Below are positions 51,199 through 60,170 of a stretch of DNA of 64,000 bases, piece by piece. The stretch covers positions 2,914,001 to 2,978,000 of the forward strand of contig JALJCQ010000013.1 in the NCBI GenBank assembly GCA_023091665.1, read 5' to 3'. Under the pieces are notes generated by a model. It did no database searches. It worked only from the letters and a program-made list of their open reading frames with translations, and was not told the DNA's origin. Source of the stretch: Pythium myriotylum. Its lineage: Eukaryota; Oomycota; Peronosporomycetes; Pythiales; Pythiaceae. How positions within the stretch are numbered: position 1 is the first letter of the stretch; each line of letters starts with the position of its first letter. The position numbers and the translations under genes are program-made.

Positions 51199-52630
51199 TC
51201 ACTTAATCGTCGTTGCGGCGGATGGTACGTCGATATGGATGTCCCGACGAGACACATTGCAGTCTCGCTCGACTGGTTGGTGAAGTGGACTGACTCCTGC
51301 ATGATCAGCTCTCAGCGACGTCAACTGTGGCTGCCGTAGCTCCATCGACGAAACCCGCGAGTCACCAAAATGGCTCTTCACCTCAGTCTCTTCGTCGTCG
51401 TGAGCGGTCGATGCGTGGGAGTCACGCCCACGAATTGGAGCTAATGGGTCCTCATCAGCTGGCGGTAGAACGTCGGAGGCAAGTGGTACCAAGACCAGAG
51501 GGAGATCCAACGAAACGGTCGATCCTCCTTTCGCATGGCAAACTTCGACACGCGCACAGTATGATATCTCGAGATACTGCGACCGCATCGAAGGTTCAAG
51601 CACCATCTCCTGCTCAAACAGAAGCCCATGTGCCACCCGTTTCACTTCCATTTCGAGATTCAGGTGTGCAGACGCGCCCGGTACGATCGACGTAGCTTGA
51701 GAATCAGTTGCTGTGAGCAAATCCACAGCATGAACCGAGGTCGTTCCGTCTTCTTCAACGTTATCCGCCTCTGCGACTTCTGGCCTTTCTGGATAGAGAG
51801 CAACATTCACGACGAGACACAACCGTACCGAGTTCACCGTGAATGCGGAACGATTCACAATCAGAACGCGCACGTGGATAACCCCACTCTCAATATCGAC
51901 TGTCCGATTGTGGATTGTAGCAGAGACGCATGTCTCTCCGCGCTGCCAACAGCATAACCCTGACATTGGAGACCGCACAAGCTGAGCAGTTGAGTCGTCA
52001 ATCGACACAGACGGGAGCGATGCAGGCCACACAACCACTGGATTACGCTTGATAACGACGGCTGCCTTGGCCTGGACTTTCGTGCTATTCCGTAGATCAA
52101 ACGCGACGTAGACGATGTACGAGATGGAGAGCTTGATCTGCGAATGGTCTCCAATGTTGGGTGTCTCAAACATAAATGTCGGCGGAACTGCAGGGTCGAG
52201 CGCGATTGTAAAAGGGAGCGAATGTGTGCCAACTGAGAACTGCTCGCAAGGATCGCGATCAATGGGAGTCTGTGGAGCAAGGAAGAAACTGATCAGCGAT
52301 TTGGCCGACACATCGAACAGGATTAAGCCCAGTACCTCACTCTCGAAGAGTACGCGACACCACTCAAACTGCTGGCCATGCGTGCCGCGAACCTGTTCTT
52401 CTGCCTTGAGTGTTAGAGTGATCGCTTAAAGCAGAATTTTGTAGTCAGCCTGATGTGTTAGGCCAAATCAGATTAAACTTACCGTCGCATTCGAACGGCT
52501 GGGACGCATGGAATGTGATTGTTCCAGCGATATTCTCCCCCGCCATGAATGTTGCATCGGTCCTTTCAAAAGCAAGACCGACAACAAGCTCGGGGTCGGA
52601 AACTTCGGCGACAACTTTAAGCTTTCCCAT
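51199..52630 (-). CDS. ARR15, arrestin-fold protein with long C-terminal tail
   Basis: Exons 52483-52630, 52336-52424 and 51199-52269 give 435 residues. Exon 1 is MGKLKVVAEVSDPELVVGLA with FMAGENIAGTITFHASQ; exon 2 ITLTLKAEEQVRG. Exon 3 has FSVGTHSLPFTIALDPAVPP and the C-domain TCVSATIHNRTVDIESGVI, then VRLCLVVNVALYPE and TVSLDLPLVLVPL. About 90 further residues (Ser/Asp/His-rich, no PPxY) follow the fold, the longest tail among the arrestins here. It keeps both intron positions and the Met-Gly start but is the most diverged copy, isolated 13 kb from ARR14 and between PAN genes. Confidence 0.82.
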
Positions 52631-52915
52631 CCAGTGCGCCTGCTCCAAAGCCACAGGCTGAGTGACTTTCCCAGCGCTTGAACAAGTTCATTGTTTCATG
52701 GCTTGGTGTTGCAGCTGCTCCTCAATTGAAGACGTGTGTTCTCGTCCTCTGAATCCTCGATTATCCGTCGTCCTCGGGACCTAATTTTGGATATGGAGCT
52801 GTTTCATCCCTCACAATCGGAAAGTTCGAAAATCAACAGACGTTGGAAACAGTCGCCTCTGAACAGGTGTGAAGAGACTGAAGAATGTCAACGCAACTAT
52901 TGATTTACAATCCAT

Positions 52916-55063
52916 TCACAAGCCGAGTCTTGGCCGATGGCTGGTTCTGCTCAACAGCTGCTGGATGTCAGCCTCACAGAGGATCTTTGTGTCGCGAGCA
53001 ACGTTGAACAAGTATTGTAGTACATCCGTGTGACCTCGCTTACTTGCTGCCCACATGCCAACGCGAACACATTTGATCAAATCAGAATGATCTTCCTTTG
53101 CTGAATCAATCACAAAATGAACAACGTTGAGCGCGGAATATTGCGCTGCCCATCGAATCGCAGGAACTCGAACACCTTGTGAGATGGGCATGCGCGTCAA
53201 CAGCCACAAAAGCACTGTGGCTTTTCTCGAGTAGGTTAGAGCCACATCGAACGAGGATTGTTTGAAGAGTGTAGGGTGCCTCATCTCCTCCAATCGCGCC
53301 AACCAACGCATTTTTCCTCTTCGAATCGCCCAAACAGGAAAGTTTCGTAATGCACAGCAGATTTTCGGGCGATACTTGAGCAACAGCTCGAAGACTTCAT
53401 CCGCTGGGTAATCTTGAACTGCAAAACTTGACAGGCTGGGATTACAGGTCGTGTCGACGAAGACCGAATCATGACTGGAGGAATACCTCCTACCGAGCTG
53501 CGAAAGCCACACAACGTCGGCTGGAGTGATTGAGGTGCCCTCATCCTCTGGGCAATTTTCCAAAATCCACTCAGCAGCGCCAAACCTGCCAGCTCTAAAC
53601 AGACGAATGACGCTCAGTCTTTTCAGCTTGATCCAGAATGCGTCGCCATCGCGAGATTGTAGATAGTCGAGTATAACTGCCGCGGAACCATCCGGAACCC
53701 ATGGCGCATTGTCGGTCGCCTGCTCTGACCAGAGTCCAAGGTCTTCGACAACCCACTTGAGAACGCCTAAGTTCGTGCTCTTGGCCGCCAAAGACACGAG
53801 AATGGCACTCTGAGGGCTTGAGATGGAAGGAATCTGCTTGTAGATCCACCTGGCGACCTCGAGATGTCCACCCGCAACGGCTCGCTCAAGCGCTGAGACT
53901 CCAACTGGATACTCCTCGTCCTTATGCAGATACTGGACTATAGCTAGATCCCCAGCTGCTGCGGCCGACATCAAAAGGAATCGAGGTCGAATCCGATCTT
54001 CTAAACAATGCTGGAACGCCCACTGCAAGACGTCGAGGCGGCGGCTAATCGCGGCCGCATCAAGCACAACGTTGAGCGATCCAGGTCGCAGCCCCTTGTG
54101 TTGGTAGATCCACTGAAGCATGTCCATATCGCCTCGCTTGGCGGCAGCAGCCATGGCCCGTGCAATACCTGGCTCGATTGTAGGAAAGTGCTCGCGGAAC
54201 AGCCACTCCACCACGTGCTGGTGGCCGTGCTGCGCCGCCATCGGCAGAGCCATGAACGTGAGCGAGGTCTTGGCCACAGGATGGGAGTTCAGAGCTGTGA
54301 GGAGCGCCATGTCCCCTTCACCTGCCGCCCAGTCCATCAGTGGGTATCCTTTGCTCCAGCTCACTTCTCGATGCACAGGAAGGAGACCCGACCCTTGCAC
54401 GAACGCGTAGGCGACTCGTCGGCGATCGTCACGCCAGCTGAGGATTCCTCTCGCCGCCAGCGTCTCGTCGTCCACGCGGATCGTGGATTGCAAGACTGGC
54501 GCGCCGTCGAGTCCCTCGTACGCTTCGTCGGCGTGATCCAGCAGCCACTGGAGCACACGAACGTGGCCACAGCGCGCAGCACTCTCGATCGTCCGCAGCG
54601 CGTCGTACTTGACGATGCTGTGCAGCCACACGACTTCGCTCAGCTCGCCCCGTCGCGCGGCCTCGTCGATCACGCGACTGGGCAGGCGAACTGGGTGGAT
54701 CCTCTGGAGTCGCATCGCCGATCGCAGCGCCTCGCGAACGGGCTTCCCACTCGCAGCTTCCATCTCAACGAGTAGATCACGAAGACGCCGGTGTCGCCGC
54801 GGCTCCCGTCTGCGCTGGGAGGTCGAACGGCAGCGGCCATGGAGCATGAGCACGGCGTCCCAGTCGCCGTGGGTTGAGGCGCAGACGAGCAAGTCTCGTG
54901 CTGAAATCGGAGGCAGCTCGGCGTCGAGATCCACGAGCACGCGGCTCAGCACGCAGCGCCGCGCGAGCAGCGCGCTGACGGCGAGGCGCGTGGCGTCGTC
55001 GAGCGACAGGAAGCGAGCGAGCGCGCGCGCGAACCAGTCGCTCTCCCATATCGGCGCCGCCAT
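52916..55063 (-). CDS. Ankyrin-repeat protein
   Basis: Single exon. From the ATG at 55063 it has 715 residues starting MAAPIWESDWFARALARFLS, which aligns with the N-terminal helical module of the other three ankyrin genes. An in-frame ATG at 55204 would add 47 unrelated residues. Degenerate ankyrin units follow, such as GELSEVVWLHSIV, GHVRVLQWLLDHA, GHQHVVEWLFREH, GDMDMLQWIYQHK, GHLEVARWIYKQI and GHTDVLQYLFNVA. It lies between ARR15 and PAN7, all on the minus strand, repeating the ankyrin-next-to-arrestin association of the first 28 kb. Partner unknown. Confidence 0.88.
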   Translation of the reverse strand: MAAPIWESDWFARALARFLSLDDATRLAVSALLARRCVLSRVLVDLDAELPPISARDLLVCASTHGDWDAVLMLHGRCRSTSQRRREPRRHRRLRDLLVEMEAASGKPVREALRSAMRLQRIHPVRLPSRVIDEAARRGELSEVVWLHSIVKYDALRTIESAARCGHVRVLQWLLDHADEAYEGLDGAPVLQSTIRVDDETLAARGILSWRDDRRRVAYAFVQGSGLLPVHREVSWSKGYPLMDWAAGEGDMALLTALNSHPVAKTSLTFMALPMAAQHGHQHVVEWLFREHFPTIEPGIARAMAAAAKRGDMDMLQWIYQHKGLRPGSLNVVLDAAAISRRLDVLQWAFQHCLEDRIRPRFLLMSAAAAGDLAIVQYLHKDEEYPVGVSALERAVAGGHLEVARWIYKQIPSISSPQSAILVSLAAKSTNLGVLKWVVEDLGLWSEQATDNAPWVPDGSAAVILDYLQSRDGDAFWIKLKRLSVIRLFRAGRFGAAEWILENCPEDEGTSITPADVVWLSQLGRRYSSSHDSVFVDTTCNPSLSSFAVQDYPADEVFELLLKYRPKICCALRNFPVWAIRRGKMRWLARLEEMRHPTLFKQSSFDVALTYSRKATVLLWLLTRMPISQGVRVPAIRWAAQYSALNVVHFVIDSAKEDHSDLIKCVRVGMWAASKRGHTDVLQYLFNVARDTKILCEADIQQLLSRTSHRPRLGL

Positions 55064-55362
55064 GCTCCGTCGTCGGGAAGCAGTAAGTTCGCATGCACGC
55101 GAACGTACTTTCGGGAAGGAAGCGCCGACGCTGATGGGTTCAGTGGATCTCTGGAAGACCGAGGGACGACGTGAAGCCGAGAGGCCTGCTGTGCTCGGAT
55201 TCATTCAGCTGATCCAAAAACGAGAAGAATCCAAGAGGGCGCTTTCTTATTTCGGATGATATGCAGGACGGCGTGCAGGACGCCGTGTCGCTAGAACATG
55301 CAAGATAGCAACGTTTCGTTGCTGGGCTCGTCCCCCCGACGACGCCGAGTGGCTTAGGAAGC

Positions 55363-56406
55363 TCAGGCGTCGATCGTGCCCGACACGGCGCCGCTGTTGT
55401 TGACTGGGAAGTAGTTGCCGCTCTTGTACCAGCACGTGCCGCCGTTGTAGTTGGTCCACGTCCACGCGCGGCAGCCGTTGAACTGGCGACACTGCGTGCA
55501 GCAACTCTCGGCGTTCGGACTCGCGGCGTTGCCGATGTCCTGGCCGGCGTAGTCGACGCCGCTCGAGGACGAGCACTTCGCGTCGACGTTCGGCCACACC
55601 TGGCCCGACGCCACGCCTTGCTTGAAGATCTTCTGGCCCACGCCGCTCTTCAGGTAGCACGTGCCGCCGTTGTCGATCGTGTGCGAGAACGCGCGGCAGC
55701 CATCAGTCGCGCGGCACAGGTCGCAGCAACGACCCAGCAGCGTGTTCTGCTGGTTGCCGATGTCATTGCCCACGAAGTCGGTATCAGCAAGCGCTGACGA
55801 ACACTGCTTGAGCGAGTCCTGCACGGGGTACGCGAGAGCCGACTTGACGCCCTTCTTGTACTGCACCTGGCCGTTGTACGGGCCCTTGAGCCAGCAGGTG
55901 CCGCCGTCGAGATCAGACCACGAGTACGAGCGGCAGCCGGCGTACCCTTGGCAGATGCTGCAGCAGCCTTCGGCGCTGGAGCTCTTGACGTTACCAATGT
56001 CGTTGCCGACGAAGTCGTAGTCCTGAAGAAGTTCGCAGCGAGGACGCGAGCCCGTGAACAGCAACGCCGACTTGACGTTGGGGTTGGCTTGTACCTTGGT
56101 GATTTCGCCGGTCTTGAGCCAACAGGTTCCTCCGTTCAGGTTACTCCAAGACCACGCACTGCAGCCTCGGAGATTGAAGCACTTGTCACAGCACTGATCC
56201 ACGCTGCCCGGTACGTTCGAGTAGTCGTTGCCGACGTAGTCCCAACCGTTCTCGATGAAGCACTGTGGTGTAGCGTATCCCATCACCGCCTCGTACTCCA
56301 TCAATTCCGTGCGACGGCCACGGAACGACATGCCTTGGGTCACTGCAGACGCTGCTGAGGTCGTCGCGAGAACCAATACGCCGACAAGGTGAGCGAAGCT
56401 TGGCAT
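55363..56406 (-). CDS. PAN7, secreted protein with four PAN/Apple-like repeats
   Basis: Single exon, 347 residues, ATG at 56406. Signal peptide MPSFAHLVGVLVLATTSAAS is followed by a linker with SFRGRRTELMEYEAVMGYA, which keeps the MEYxAxM element of PAN2 and PAN3. The four repeats are more diverged (CFIENGWDYVGNDYSNVPG, DYDFVGNDIGNV, DTDFVGNDIGNQ, GVDYAGQDIGNA) but each has the CC-x2-C...GC set and CW/CYxK. A potential N-glycosylation site (NNS) lies near the C-terminus. It is separated from the main PAN cluster by ARR15 and an ankyrin gene. An initiator-like element lies at 56446-56462. Confidence 0.88.
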   Translation of the reverse strand: MPSFAHLVGVLVLATTSAASAVTQGMSFRGRRTELMEYEAVMGYATPQCFIENGWDYVGNDYSNVPGSVDQCCDKCFNLRGCSAWSWSNLNGGTCWLKTGEITKVQANPNVKSALLFTGSRPRCELLQDYDFVGNDIGNVKSSSAEGCCSICQGYAGCRSYSWSDLDGGTCWLKGPYNGQVQYKKGVKSALAYPVQDSLKQCSSALADTDFVGNDIGNQQNTLLGRCCDLCRATDGCRAFSHTIDNGGTCYLKSGVGQKIFKQGVASGQVWPNVDAKCSSSSGVDYAGQDIGNAASPNAESCCTQCRQFNGCRAWTWTNYNGGTCWYKSGNYFPVNNSGAVSGTIDA

Positions 56407-56445
56407 CTTGTGCTTGGTTACTTGAGTTGGTTCTTAGTAGTTTGT

Positions 56446-56462
56446 GGTAAAAGTGAGAATGA
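56446..56462 (-). promoter_or_regulatory. Initiator-like element upstream of PAN7
   Basis: Minus strand TCATTCTCACTTTTACC, about 55 bp before the PAN7 ATG, in the same relative place as the elements of PAN1, PAN2 and PAN4. Confidence 0.55.
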
Positions 56463-56640
56463 CCTCAGGTAACGATCTTGCTCCAGTGAGCAAGTCAAAG
56501 AAGTCCATGGCCTCTCGTCGAGAGCTCAGGACGCCGCAAAGACAAGAAGTCGTAGCGAAATCTTCCACCCATAGCGAAAATTTCAATCGTGTGGAGGTCT
56601 TGAAGTTGTTGGCTTTCTCGATGAGCTCCTGCTCGGACGA

Positions 56641-57753
56641 CTACCGAGTAATTACGACAGTGTGGGAAGAGTCGCTAATGACAGCGTGGTATGTTGATGA
56701 CGCACTTGCAGGAAGATTGTAGGTGTCAGGAAATTTTCTCACTCGCGCCACGCTGGACGGTTGCAGAACAAGAGACAAGCAACACGACGGGGCTGTGCAC
56801 AGCTTCGAGGTTTGTAGATGTGTTGAAGTTCCTATGCTCGAGCGGCGGAAAGGATACTGTTGGCTGCGTGAAGTTTGCGTGAAGTTTGCTGGCCCATAAT
56901 AGTCTCCGTTTGCGACATCTTTTGCTGTCGCGCCATACAACGAAGGCAGCGAGCCTATCTTCGTCTCTTGAGTCGGAGCCACAGTGAGTAGCCACTTCAT
57001 TGACCTCCAGAAAGCCTCGGGGAAGATTCCCTCGGTCCACTTGTTGCCCATGTCAGAGTACGTGAGTCCTGGATGAACCGCGACGGCCTTCACGTTTGAC
57101 ACGCCCGCTTTGTCCAGGCGCGTAGCGAGTTCAAACGTGAACAACAAATTTGCGAGCTTGGAGCGTCCGTAGCGAGTGAAGGAGCTGTCCGTCCCCTTGG
57201 CAAGCGAATCAAAGTCCATCGTACTTCCCGCCAAGCGATGTGCGTGGCTGCTTACGTTGATGATGCGCGCCTCGGGTGACGACTTGAGCAGAGGAAACAA
57301 CAACTCCGTAAGGTAGAAGTGGCTCAGGTGGTTCACCTGGAACTGCGTCTCGAAGCCATCAGGCGTCGTCGTCTCTGCAGGACACGCGAGGCCGGCATTG
57401 TTCACGAGCAGGTCGAGCTTCTGGAAGCCCTTCGCGTTGAACGTCTCGACGAAAGCGCGCACGCCGGCGAGCGTGGCGAGATCCAGCTGCATAAACTCGA
57501 CCTTGCCATTGTTCGGTGTCTCCAGCGATGCGAGGTACCGAGTGATCTCCTCTTCTGCCGCTCGGCCACGCTTCTCAGAGCGGCAAGCGAGGATGACGTG
57601 TGCGCCGCGCTCTGCGAGTCTGCGTGCTGTGAAGAAGCCGATGCCCGAATTGGCGCCAGTCACAACGGCGAGTTTGCCCTCCTGAGAAGGTACGTCGGAG
57701 CCGTCCCACGGCTGCGCAGGGTGCACGGGCTGCTGCACGAAGGAGAAGACCAT
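56641..57753 (-). CDS. Short-chain dehydrogenase, retinol dehydrogenase/WWOX-like, altered C-terminus
   Basis: Single exon of 370 residues from the ATG at 57753. Classical SDR marks are all present: cofactor loop TGANSGIGFFTA, LACRSEKRGRAAEEE (typical of NADP-preferring members), LLVNNAGLA, VNHLSHFYLTELL, catalytic YGRSK and VAVHPGLTYSDMG. Substrate unknown; the subgroup includes retinol- and protochlorophyllide-reductase-like enzymes. Up to GDYYGPANF it parallels the gene at 62361, but thereafter the ~75-residue tail does not follow the RGYPRK...LWNLSE end of that paralogue. An 11-bp tandem duplication (56866-56887) lies exactly where the divergence begins, so the tail may result from a frameshift. 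Confidence 0.82.
   Translation of the reverse strand: MVFSFVQQPVHPAQPWDGSDVPSQEGKLAVVTGANSGIGFFTARRLAERGAHVILACRSEKRGRAAEEEITRYLASLETPNNGKVEFMQLDLATLAGVRAFVETFNAKGFQKLDLLVNNAGLACPAETTTPDGFETQFQVNHLSHFYLTELLFPLLKSSPEARIINVSSHAHRLAGSTMDFDSLAKGTDSSFTRYGRSKLANLLFTFELATRLDKAGVSNVKAVAVHPGLTYSDMGNKWTEGIFPEAFWRSMKWLLTVAPTQETKIGSLPSLYGATAKDVANGDYYGPANFTQTSRSQQYPFRRSSIGTSTHLQTSKLCTAPSCCLSLVLQPSSVARVRKFPDTYNLPASASSTYHAVISDSSHTVVITR
56866..56887. repeat. 11-bp tandem duplication inside the SDR gene
   Basis: GCGTGAAGTTT occurs twice in direct succession (56866-56876 and 56877-56887). Being 11 bp long it changes reading frame relative to a single-copy ancestor. Confidence 0.95.
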
Positions 57754-57956
57754 CGCGGAAGGCGAGAAATGGAGCTGCGGCAGCAGCTCCCACGTCGCTC
57801 GTCATGGGCCTCAAGATACTGGACTAATCGTTGTGGATCTTATGGACCGTTGTGGACTGGTGATTCATTACAAGAAAGTGACTTGTGGACGTCCTGATCA
57901 GAACCAGATCGGTCCAGATACCAATCCAAGAGAGACCACCTTGCCGCGTGGGCATC

Positions 57957-60008
57957 TCAGACAGGTCTCGCCTTGACGACGAGGTCGAAGCGGAACTCGT
58001 CCGCTTTCTGGACGCCGCTGCTGTCGCACGCGCTCGTGGTCGCGAAAGTTGAGCCGCTTGAGCACAACGGACTCCCCGTAAACGACACGACGGGATTTGC
58101 AGTGGTGGCCATCCACTTTTGCAGCCAAGCGGGAGCCGTCGACACGTTCGTGTCTTGAAATAGAAGTCTTTCGAGATTGGACGTGTCGCCGATGCTAGAT
58201 GGCAGCGCTGTGAGAGGGTTCTGCGATAGCTGGAGACTGGCGAACGACTGCTTGGCGAAGATTTCGTCGTCCAACGCTGTGATAGCGTTGCCCACGAGAG
58301 ATAGCCGAAGGACAGAGACATCTTTGAAGGAAGGTGGCAGCGCCGTGAGAGAAGAGTGCTCGATGCGAAGAGAGGGCCACACGCTACCGCTCCAATAGCT
58401 TCCAATGGCAGCTGGGAGGCTCGTGAGGTTGGTTTCGTACAGAAGAATCGCGTTAAAGTTCCTGGGCTTGTCTGGCGAGAGCAACGCGTCGGGAAAAACG
58501 GTCAAGTTTGTCGCAAGAAGTTGTATCTGGGCAACAGAAGGATTTGTTGTCGCTGTGAGGGCGGCGCTCCGAGGCCAATCGACGATGGTACAATTGAACG
58601 CTTCAAAACCCAGCAGGCTGTGGAACTCGGTGATTATTGTCGGTACTTGGAGTTGAGGGCAGTGACTCACCACGAGTTTAGTTAAGGTTTTTCGCTGGAA
58701 CTTCATCAATGCCGCCGCAATGTCTTCGCGTTCGCCCGAGCTCCCAATACGATGGCAGTTCACGTTGACGATGGAGCAAGACTCGTTCGTGGCGAACCAC
58801 GCGTTAACTCGGAGGCGGCACAGATGTCCCGGTAACTTTTGCGCAGTAAAGTGCGCTGTGAGCACGAAAATTGCCCAGACAAGTCCGAAGAAACGGAATG
58901 CGCGCCTAACCTTCCGCTCCCAGGCGTCTTCGATCAGATTGGAGCGAACAAACAGGTTGCTGGAGCTCTTCTTCATAAGTGGGATTCCCGATGGCTTTAT
59001 TGATTTTGAGTTCACATCCTCCTTCACTTGATTGACATAGCTTGAGTCGAGGCGGTGCAAGATAGTCTTCAGGGTGTCAAGTCCAATCAGACCGCTCAAA
59101 TGGAGTGCAATAGACGAAATAAAGTCGGCGATCGACGACACCAGTACCTGTTTCGCCTCAGTGGTTGCATTGGTGAGCCAGACTTCGTTGTAGATTAACG
59201 AGTCTGGGAATACGAAAGCCTTCCAATCGAACTCCAGCACGTGAGGGACGCAGACAATTATTGGAATCAAGACAGCGACGATAAAATCGAGCAACAGATC
59301 AATGACAAGACAGGTGACTCGTCGCGCAACCGGCTGATTCCACAGCGCCTTGTCGATCAAGGTCCCATAGAGACAGTTTGTAACAATCACGCCTACAGCA
59401 GACTGATTGATCAGCTTTCTTGTCATCGATTCGCTCAGCTGGAAAGCTTGAAAAGTTTGAAGTAAGATGACAACAAACTGGCGGTTGTAAAAGCTGACGT
59501 AGAACCGCTTGCCATGCACTCCAAAGTTACCGTAGATCCCGAAGTATTTCCCCCAGATCTCAACTGGTCGCCACAGGAGCGATGTCTCCTTGTTGGATTC
59601 GATCTCATATCCCGACGATCGGGAAGCGTCATGCCCAAACGAAAGCCGACGACGGCAAAGCGATTGTGCGAGATGCTGGAAAACGATCAAGATATGAAGA
59701 ACACCCACTGTTAAGAACCCCCAGCCACCCAAAGAAAGAATTATGCGAGGGATGTTGATGAGCCACACATTTCCGTATACCGCGGGCAGGCTCATTAAGA
59801 TCTGGACCGCACCGACTCCGATGATGAAGATTCCATTGAAGAGATGATACGCGATAACGATGGTCCAAACGATGCGAAAGGCTTTCGCCGAGACGAACAC
59901 ATTCGCTACTCCGGGACTGGATTGTTTTGGCAGCCCGTGAACGGTAGGATAATCGTCGGCGGGTGTTGGTTGGTCAATGTCTCGCGCGTTAGATGCAAGG
60001 ACACGCAT
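57957..60008 (-). CDS. LRR1, multipass membrane protein with leucine-rich repeats
   Basis: Single exon, 683 residues from the ATG at 60008; the frame remains open to 60068 without another ATG. The N-terminal ~420 residues contain about six hydrophobic segments (for example FNGIFIIGVGAVQILM, IILSLGGWGFLTVGVLHILI, VIDLLLDFIVAVLIPIIVCV, FFGLVWAIFVLTAHF). Between them is a cytoplasmic-looking RRRLSFGHD motif. A cysteine-containing segment (CRLRVNAWFATNESCS) follows, then leucine-rich repeats (LTSLPAAIG, LTALPPSF, ITALDDEIF, LTALPSSIGD). A receptor- or sensor-like membrane protein is plausible; no kinase or TIR domain is present. It is a paralogue of LRR2, transcribed in the opposite direction from 162 bp away. 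Confidence 0.82.
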   Translation of the reverse strand: MRVLASNARDIDQPTPADDYPTVHGLPKQSSPGVANVFVSAKAFRIVWTIVIAYHLFNGIFIIGVGAVQILMSLPAVYGNVWLINIPRIILSLGGWGFLTVGVLHILIVFQHLAQSLCRRRLSFGHDASRSSGYEIESNKETSLLWRPVEIWGKYFGIYGNFGVHGKRFYVSFYNRQFVVILLQTFQAFQLSESMTRKLINQSAVGVIVTNCLYGTLIDKALWNQPVARRVTCLVIDLLLDFIVAVLIPIIVCVPHVLEFDWKAFVFPDSLIYNEVWLTNATTEAKQVLVSSIADFISSIALHLSGLIGLDTLKTILHRLDSSYVNQVKEDVNSKSIKPSGIPLMKKSSSNLFVRSNLIEDAWERKVRRAFRFFGLVWAIFVLTAHFTAQKLPGHLCRLRVNAWFATNESCSIVNVNCHRIGSSGEREDIAAALMKFQRKTLTKLVVSHCPQLQVPTIITEFHSLLGFEAFNCTIVDWPRSAALTATTNPSVAQIQLLATNLTVFPDALLSPDKPRNFNAILLYETNLTSLPAAIGSYWSGSVWPSLRIEHSSLTALPPSFKDVSVLRLSLVGNAITALDDEIFAKQSFASLQLSQNPLTALPSSIGDTSNLERLLFQDTNVSTAPAWLQKWMATTANPVVSFTGSPLCSSGSTFATTSACDSSGVQKADEFRFDLVVKARPV

Positions 60009-60170
60009 GAGCTCTTGCACGATCACAGCTTGCGAGCAACTTGTGGTCTGTGACGCTGAGTGCAGCACGGTTCAGACATCAAGAGCTTGGAGGCTATTAT
60101 TGGTCAGCTCAAGAAGAGATCATTCATGCACCACCGGGATTAGTTTGTGGATTTCCCGACTGTCCGTACA
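60009..60170. promoter_or_regulatory. Shared promoter region, LRR1 / LRR2
   Basis: 162 bp between the two divergent ATGs and the centre of the mirror-image SDR-LRR | LRR-SDR block. No particular element identified. Confidence 0.5.
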
